From: JAVVUQ01 sp036653075
Lineage (GTDB): Bacteria > Bacillota > Clostridia > Christensenellales > CAG-314
Reading direction: 5' to 3'
NCBI GenBank assembly: GCA_036653075.1
Contig: JAVVUQ010000027.1
Span: 1-16,675, forward strand
DNA: 16,675 bases
This document shows positions 12,222 to 16,675 of the stretch, piece after piece. The notes beneath the pieces are model-generated. The model ran no database searches. It was not told the DNA's origin and saw nothing but the letters and a program-made list of their open reading frames with translations. The stretch's first letter is position 1. Every line of letters begins with the position of its first letter. The position numbers were made by a program, and so were the translations under genes.

Positions 12222-15200
12222 ATCGTTAAATTTAAGTCCGACTTCTTTTCTTTCAGACTGTTCACGCATTGTAGCTTCAATCATATCTTGTTCGTCCTCG
12301 CTTGTATCACGAACAATAATTTCTTCTTTATCTTCTCCTAAAACTTTAACGTCTAACGCTAAGCTTTGCATTTCCTTTATAAGCACTTTAAAGCTTTCTG
12401 GAATTCCCGGATCGGTAATGTTATTGCCTTTTATAATGCTTTCAAAAGTCTTAACACGTCCAACAACGTCGTCCGATTTAACTGTCAATATTTCCTGTAA
12501 AACATTTGCTGCGCCATACGCTTCCAACGCCCAAACTTCCATTTCGCCGAAACGTTGTCCGCCGAATTGCGCTTTTCCACCTAAAGGTTGCTGCGTAACT
12601 AAGCTGTATGGACCTGTGCTTCGCGCGTGAATTTTATCGTCAACAAGATGGATAAGTTTAAGCATATACATATAACCAACAGTAACTCTATTTTCAAATG
12701 GAGTACCTGTTCTGCCATCATATAATACGACTTTTCCGTCTACTTCGCCAGTTTTTTCATTTTTCATATTGTTTTGTTCGAACAGCTCTTTGATGTCTGT
12801 TTCTGTTGCGCCGTCGAATACTGGAGTGCTAACTTTCCAACTAAGCGAGTGAGCGATAAGCCCTAAATGCACCTCTAAAACTTGTCCGATATTCATACGT
12901 GAAGGCACGCCTAACGGATTAAGCACAATTTCAAGCGGAGTTCCGTCTGCCATAAAAGGCATATCCTCAACAGGTAATATTCTTGAAATAACACCTTTGT
13001 TTCCGTGACGTCCTGCCATTTTATCGCCAATGCTTATCTTACGTTTTTGAGCGATGTAAACTCTAACTAATTTATTTACGCCCGGATCAAGTTCGTCTTT
13101 ATTTTCTCTTGTAAATATTTTTACGTCAACAACTATTCCGCCTTCGCCGTTTGGAACACGTAATGATGTATCTCTAACTTCTCTTGCTTTTTCGCTGAAA
13201 ATAGCTCTGAGCAACCTTTCTTCAGGACTAAGTTCCGTTTCGCCCTTAGGCGTAACTTTACCCACCAAGATATCGCCTGGACGCACTTCAGCGCCAATAC
13301 GTACAATACCATCTTCATCCAAATCTTTTAACGCTTCTTCGCCCGTATTTGGAATATCTCTTGTGAATTCTTCTGGCCCTAACTTTGTATCACGAGTTTC
13401 AATTTCTTGCTCCTCAATATGAATAGTAGTAAATATATCTTCTTTAACAAGTTTTTCACTAATTAAAATAGCGTCTTCGTAATTATAACCTTCCCACGAC
13501 ATAAAACCGATTAAAATATTTCTACCTAACGCCAACTCGCCGTTTTCAGTGCTTGGTCCGTCTGCCAACATATCGCCTTTATGCACAATTTCGCCAACGT
13601 TAGCGCGTGGCCTTTGGTTAATGCAAGTGCCTTGGTTGCTTCGAACAAACTTTTTGAGCTTGTAAACTTCATCGCCGTGGTCGGTGCTTAATTCAATTTT
13701 GTCGGCGCTTACCGACTTTACAACGCCGTCGCTTTTAGATATTACCATAACGCCGCTATCATAAGCAATTCTTTGTTCAATGCCTGTACCAACGATAGGC
13801 GCTTCAGGTACAAGTAACGGAACAGCTTGCCGCTGCATATTAGATCCCATTAGCGCTCTATTAGTATCATCGTTTTCCAAAAACGGTATAAGGCTTGTAG
13901 CGACAGAAACTAACTGCTTAGGCGATACGTCCATATAATCAACGTCCATAGCAGGGAATTCAGCGATATTTTCACGTTGACGACAAGTAACACGCTCATT
14001 AGCAAAATAGCCCTTTTCATTAAGCGGTTCGTTTGCTTGAGCGACAATATATCTATCTTCTTCGTCCGCTGCCAAATAATCCACAATCTTCGTAACTATT
14101 TTATTAACTTTATCCACACGCCTATATGGACTTTCAATAAAACCATATTCGTTAATTCTTGCATAGGACGCAAGCGAAGAAATAAGTCCAATATTTTGAC
14201 CTTCTGGCGTTTCGATAGGACACATTCTGCCATAATGCGAGTGGTGAACGTCTCGAACGTCAAATGTTGCTCTTTCTCTATTTAATCCGCCTGGCCCTAA
14301 CGCCGATAATTTACGCTTATGCGTAAGTTCGGCAATCGGGTTAGATTGATCCATAAATTGCGACAATTGCGATGACCCGAAGAATTCTTTTATTGCCGAC
14401 GATACGGGACGAACGTTAATAAGCGATTGCGGCGTAGCTTTGTCAATTTCTTGAATTGCCATACGCTCTTTTATAACACGTTCAAGTCTTGCAATTCCAA
14501 CTCTAAACTGATTTTGTAGTAATTCACCAACACTTCTAACACGACGATTACCTAAGTGATCGATATTATCCGCTTTTCCCATTCCGTGCTTTATCCCAAG
14601 ATTAAGACTAACAGTTGCAATAATATCCTCTTTTGTAATGTGCTTTGGAACAAGTATTTCTTTGTTTTCTCTCAGCTCTCTATATAATTCTTTATCGTCT
14701 TTATTTAAACTCTCTTTTAAAATATCATTTAAAAGTTCTAAATTAACATACTCTAAAATCTTTAAATCTTCTCTTACATTGAGAAGTTCAAACCGCTCTT
14801 TATCTATAGTTTGCAAATAATATTTGAGTTCGACAACACCATTTCCAATAACTTTAACAGGCATAGGTTGAACACAGTTTAATTCAACCGTTACTACCTC
14901 TTTAATGCCCGCTTGTTTGATTTCCGCCGCCTTTTCACTCGAAAGCCTTTCGCCTGCGTGAACAATCAATTGTCCATTTGAATCGAAAATATCACTTAGT
15001 ACCGTTTTACAAGTAATAGAATCTGCAAAATAAAGTTTGTTTTTATCCAATCCTTCAGATATAAACTTAGCTTTTTCATCAGATATCGGCTCGCCAACTT
15101 TAGCGATGATTTCACCGTCAATCTCTATATCCTTAGCTGCAATGTATCCTCTATTAGGATCAGTTATAAGCAAACATTCATCGGCAATTTTATCCCTTGA

Positions 15201-16379
15201 ACGCTCCGCTCCATCACCATCACGAAATACAAGTTGTACGCTTTCTACATTCGACGCCTCTATTTCTTTCGCTTTATCATCAGTTAATATCGTACCAGCT
15301 TTAAATACCTTTTTTCCAACTTTAACATCTTTATATAACGTCTTTTCAACAATACGCTCAGCCATCGTTTCATTGAAATTTAAACTTTCAACAAATACAA
15401 CATTAACTCCGCTATGCTGAATCTCATACGCCTTTTCTTCTGTTAATATATCACCCGCAGACGCAAGCAACTTCCCACCATTATATACATTTACCGCTAA
15501 CTTAAAATTAGCTATTCTACGCGCAAGCGATAATTTTTTGTTAAACTTATACCGCCCAACTCTCGCTAAATCATAACGCTTAGCATCAAATAATAGGTCG
15601 TTTAATTGCTTTTTAATACTCTCGTCAGTAGGAACTTCACCAGGCCTAAGACGCTTGTATAACTCAATAAGCCCCTCTCGTTCATTTTTACTTGTGTCTT
15701 TTTCACAAGTCTTTTTAATCGTTTTATCATCTAAAAACATTCCTCGAATTTCTTTGTCCGAAGCAATACCAATAGAACGCAAAAGTACAGTCGATGGTAA
15801 CTTTCTGTTACGATCAACGTGAACGTGCAAAACATTGTTAGCGTCTTGTACAAATTCAAGCCAAGCTCCCCTATTAGGAATAACCGTAGTATCATATAAA
15901 GGCTCACCATTTTTATCAGTGTTTTTAGCAACATATACGCCAGGCGAACGCACTAATTGCGATACAACTACCCGCTCAGCTCCATTAATAATGAAACTAC
16001 CCGTATCTGTCATTAACGGAAATTCACCCATAAATACTTCTTGCTCTTGAATTTCACCCGTATCCTTTCTCGTCAATCGAACATTAATTTTTAAAGGCGC
16101 TGCATACGTAGCATCTCTCAATCGACACTCACTTTCATCATACTTTGGCTTTTTATCCAACGTATGCTCCAAAAACCTTAATTCAAAATGGTTGGAAAAG
16201 TCCGTAATCGGCGAAAAATCATCAAAAACATCTCTGATTCCTTCGTTAATAAACGTGTCATATGACTTTTTTTGAACCTCAATCAAATTTGGTATAGGCA
16301 ACACTTCTTCATCTCTAATCTTAGAAAACGTCTTGCGCTCCGTCTTACCGTACTTTACAACTTGAATGTCTCGACTCAT
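11922..16379 (-). CDS. rpoB: DNA-directed RNA polymerase subunit beta, 1485 aa
   Basis: Second catalytic subunit of RNA polymerase and the rifamycin target. Conserved parts: N-terminal PNLIEVQKKSY, the protrusion/lobe, the rifamycin region GSSQLSQFMDQ to SALGPGG (668-698), PIETPEG (721-727), the active-site lysines Lys1120 and Lys1128 in GDKMAGRHGNKGV, and the C-terminal GGQRFGEMEVWALEAYGA clamp segment. Typical Bacillota proteins are about 1190-1250 aa; the excess here is an insert at 296-510 with four repeat units and an Asp-rich tail from about 1386 (about 36 Asp in the last 100 residues). Lys690 replaces the Arg of E. coli position 529. AGGAG lies 7 nt before the ATG. No rplL lies directly upstream within the window; the gene has its own promoter and leader. 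Confidence 0.99.
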   Translation of the reverse strand: MSRDIQVVKYGKTERKTFSKIRDEEVLPIPNLIEVQKKSYDTFINEGIRDVFDDFSPITDFSNHFELRFLEHTLDKKPKYDESECRLRDATYAAPLKINVRLTRKDTGEIQEQEVFMGEFPLMTDTGSFIINGAERVVVSQLVRSPGVYVAKNTDKNGEPLYDTTVIPNRGAWLEFVQDANNVLHVHVDRNRKLPSTVLLRSIGIASDKEIRGMFLDDKTIKKTCEKDTSKNEREGLIELYKRLRPGEVPTDESIKKQLNDLLFDAKRYDLARVGRYKFNKKLSLARRIANFKLAVNVYNGGKLLASAGDILTEEKAYEIQHSGVNVVFVESLNFNETMAERIVEKTLYKDVKVGKKVFKAGTILTDDKAKEIEASNVESVQLVFRDGDGAERSRDKIADECLLITDPNRGYIAAKDIEIDGEIIAKVGEPISDEKAKFISEGLDKNKLYFADSITCKTVLSDIFDSNGQLIVHAGERLSSEKAAEIKQAGIKEVVTVELNCVQPMPVKVIGNGVVELKYYLQTIDKERFELLNVREDLKILEYVNLELLNDILKESLNKDDKELYRELRENKEILVPKHITKEDIIATVSLNLGIKHGMGKADNIDHLGNRRVRSVGELLQNQFRVGIARLERVIKERMAIQEIDKATPQSLINVRPVSSAIKEFFGSSQLSQFMDQSNPIAELTHKRKLSALGPGGLNRERATFDVRDVHHSHYGRMCPIETPEGQNIGLISSLASYARINEYGFIESPYRRVDKVNKIVTKIVDYLAADEEDRYIVAQANEPLNEKGYFANERVTCRQRENIAEFPAMDVDYMDVSPKQLVSVATSLIPFLENDDTNRALMGSNMQRQAVPLLVPEAPIVGTGIEQRIAYDSGVMVISKSDGVVKSVSADKIELSTDHGDEVYKLKKFVRSNQGTCINQRPRANVGEIVHKGDMLADGPSTENGELALGRNILIGFMSWEGYNYEDAILISEKLVKEDIFTTIHIEEQEIETRDTKLGPEEFTRDIPNTGEEALKDLDEDGIVRIGAEVRPGDILVGKVTPKGETELSPEERLLRAIFSEKAREVRDTSLRVPNGEGGIVVDVKIFTRENKDELDPGVNKLVRVYIAQKRKISIGDKMAGRHGNKGVISRILPVEDMPFMADGTPLEIVLNPLGVPSRMNIGQVLEVHLGLIAHSLSWKVSTPVFDGATETDIKELFEQNNMKNEKTGEVDGKVVLYDGRTGTPFENRVTVGYMYMLKLIHLVDDKIHARSTGPYSLVTQQPLGGKAQFGGQRFGEMEVWALEAYGAANVLQEILTVKSDDVVGRVKTFESIIKGNNITDPGIPESFKVLIKEMQSLALDVKVLGEDKEEIIVRDTSEDEQDMIEATMREQSERKEVGLKFNDDDSTNIVDDTVFDLFGLDDDETDDDFKYTQLFENDDDDDDINISDNLDNLKNHKDNKDKVKDIDEPKSKKVKKTIVDDDLFDDEDDAKVFDDTDDDKEI
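14850..15494 (-). repeat. Four-unit repeat insert within RpoB (residues 296-510)
   Basis: Within the RpoB lobe region, four units of about 33-37 residues follow one another: about 299-331 (LLASAGDILTEEKAYEI), 350-386 (KVFKAGTILTDDKAKEI), 416-452 (IIAKVGEPISDEKAKFI) and 462-498 (LIVHAGERLSSEKAAEI). Each has the pattern small strand, AG, hydrophobic-Thr/Ser, acidic-Lys-Ala helix, then Gly-Ile/Val and a strand. The reading frame is intact through all units. From memory, many Clostridia have a short insert here with about one such unit; four would be an expansion. Confidence 0.75.
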
Positions 16380-16460
16380 CTTAGCACTCCTAAATATATG
16401 TTAATCAAAATTTTTAATCGTTATAATATAACCAATAATTTAATAATTGAATATCACCAA

Positions 16461-16580
16461 CTACCGTTCATTATCAATACGATAACTAAAACTACTTGCT
16501 GCGTATAACAACCGATTTTTTACAATCGCTGTAAAAAAATAACGTAAAAATACAACATTTTCAACAGCACAATTGTGCAT
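16461..16580 (-). CDS. Possible 39-aa leader ORF in the rpoB 5' region
   Basis: An ATG at 16578..16580 opens 39 codons ending at TAG (16461..16463), beginning MHNCAVENVVFLRYFF. The predicted rpoB transcription start falls at or within a base or two of this ATG, so it would be translated, if at all, as a leaderless message. There is no Shine-Dalgarno. An open frame of this length arises easily by chance, so this is a weak candidate. Confidence 0.15.
   Translation of the reverse strand: MHNCAVENVVFLRYFFTAIVKNRLLYAASSFSYRIDNER
16516..16538 (-). other. AT-rich hairpin in the rpoB leader
   Basis: A perfect 9-bp stem TTTTTTACA/TGTAAAAAA with a 5-nt loop (GCGAT on the minus strand). It is not followed by a T-run in the leftward direction, so not a terminator as such. 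It lies about 140 nt before the rpoB start and might have a role in leader structure. Confidence 0.35.
16567..16578. promoter_or_regulatory. Palindrome at the predicted rpoB transcription start (operator candidate)
   Basis: GCACAATTGTGC is a perfect 12-bp palindrome beginning about 2 nt after the predicted +1 of the rpoB promoter. A dimeric repressor bound there would block initiation or escape. A second palindrome, TTGACGTCAA (16599..16608), sits in the promoter spacer. No regulator can be named. Confidence 0.35.
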
Positions 16581-16586
16581 TAAACA

Positions 16587-16615
16587 ATATTAGAGTATTT
16601 GACGTCAATAGTCAA
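16587..16615 (-). promoter_or_regulatory. Promoter of rpoB-rpoC
   Basis: TTGACT (16610..16615), a 17-bp spacer and TAATAT (16587..16592), with a T-run of 8 directly upstream of the -35 on the same strand. It reads leftward to rpoB with a leader of about 200 nt. Both hexamers are close to consensus. It shows that rpoBC can be transcribed apart from whatever ribosomal-protein genes lie beyond the window. The stretch 16626..16675 is AT-rich with nothing recognisable. Confidence 0.7.
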
Positions 16616-16675
16616 CTAAAAAAAAGGGCATAGAAACATAAAATATTTATTATTTTATTTTTTCATTATTATATT

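Noticed and set aside
16618..16625. Run of eight T (minus strand) upstream of the rpoB promoter as the tail of an upstream gene's terminator
   Set aside because: No inverted repeat precedes it within the window. It fits better as an AT-rich element upstream of the -35, though sequence beyond the window could change that.

Overview
The window is a low-GC bacterial chromosome segment in which every confident gene lies on the minus strand, so it reads from right to left. It carries the rpoB-rpoC genes followed by the 'str' ribosomal block (rpsL, rpsG, fusA, tuf), then a solitary tyrosine recombinase and the 5' part of a type IV prepilin-like gene. Strong AGGAGG-type ribosome-binding sites, sigma-A-type promoters with 17-bp spacers, gene order and RpoB insert architecture point to Bacillota, most likely an uncultured Clostridia-like lineage. 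I cannot name the genus.

Right part (16675 to 8088): rpoB has its own promoter (16587..16615) with a perfect 12-bp palindrome at the predicted start of transcription, then a leader of about 200 nt. RpoB (1485 aa) is long for two reasons: an insert of about 215 residues made of four related repeat units, and an Asp-rich C-terminal tail. RpoC (1273 aa) follows after 12 bp and also ends in an acidic tail. The rifamycin-binding region of RpoB has Lys where E. coli has Arg529.

Middle (8087 to 2650): a near-consensus promoter (7973..8001) starts the rpsL-rpsG-fusA-tuf block. Its gaps are unusually long (184, 223 and 409 bp) and hold hairpins that could be processing or autoregulatory elements. A textbook intrinsic terminator (2650..2682) closes the block after tuf.

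Left part (2649 to 1): this is accessory DNA. Five tandem 25-26 bp AT-rich repeats and an orphan Shine-Dalgarno sequence precede a 316-aa tyrosine recombinase with all six catalytic residues and no arm-binding domain. Downstream of it, two perfect 16-bp inverted repeats (733..748 and 929..944) flank a 180-bp segment that carries a good promoter. That promoter now points away from the pilin gene and straight into a hairpin/T-tract. If the segment flips, the promoter faces the pilin gene. I read this as a likely phase-variation switch (inverton) with its own recombinase, and it is the most interesting object in the window. It is inferred from sequence layout only; no inversion has been observed here.
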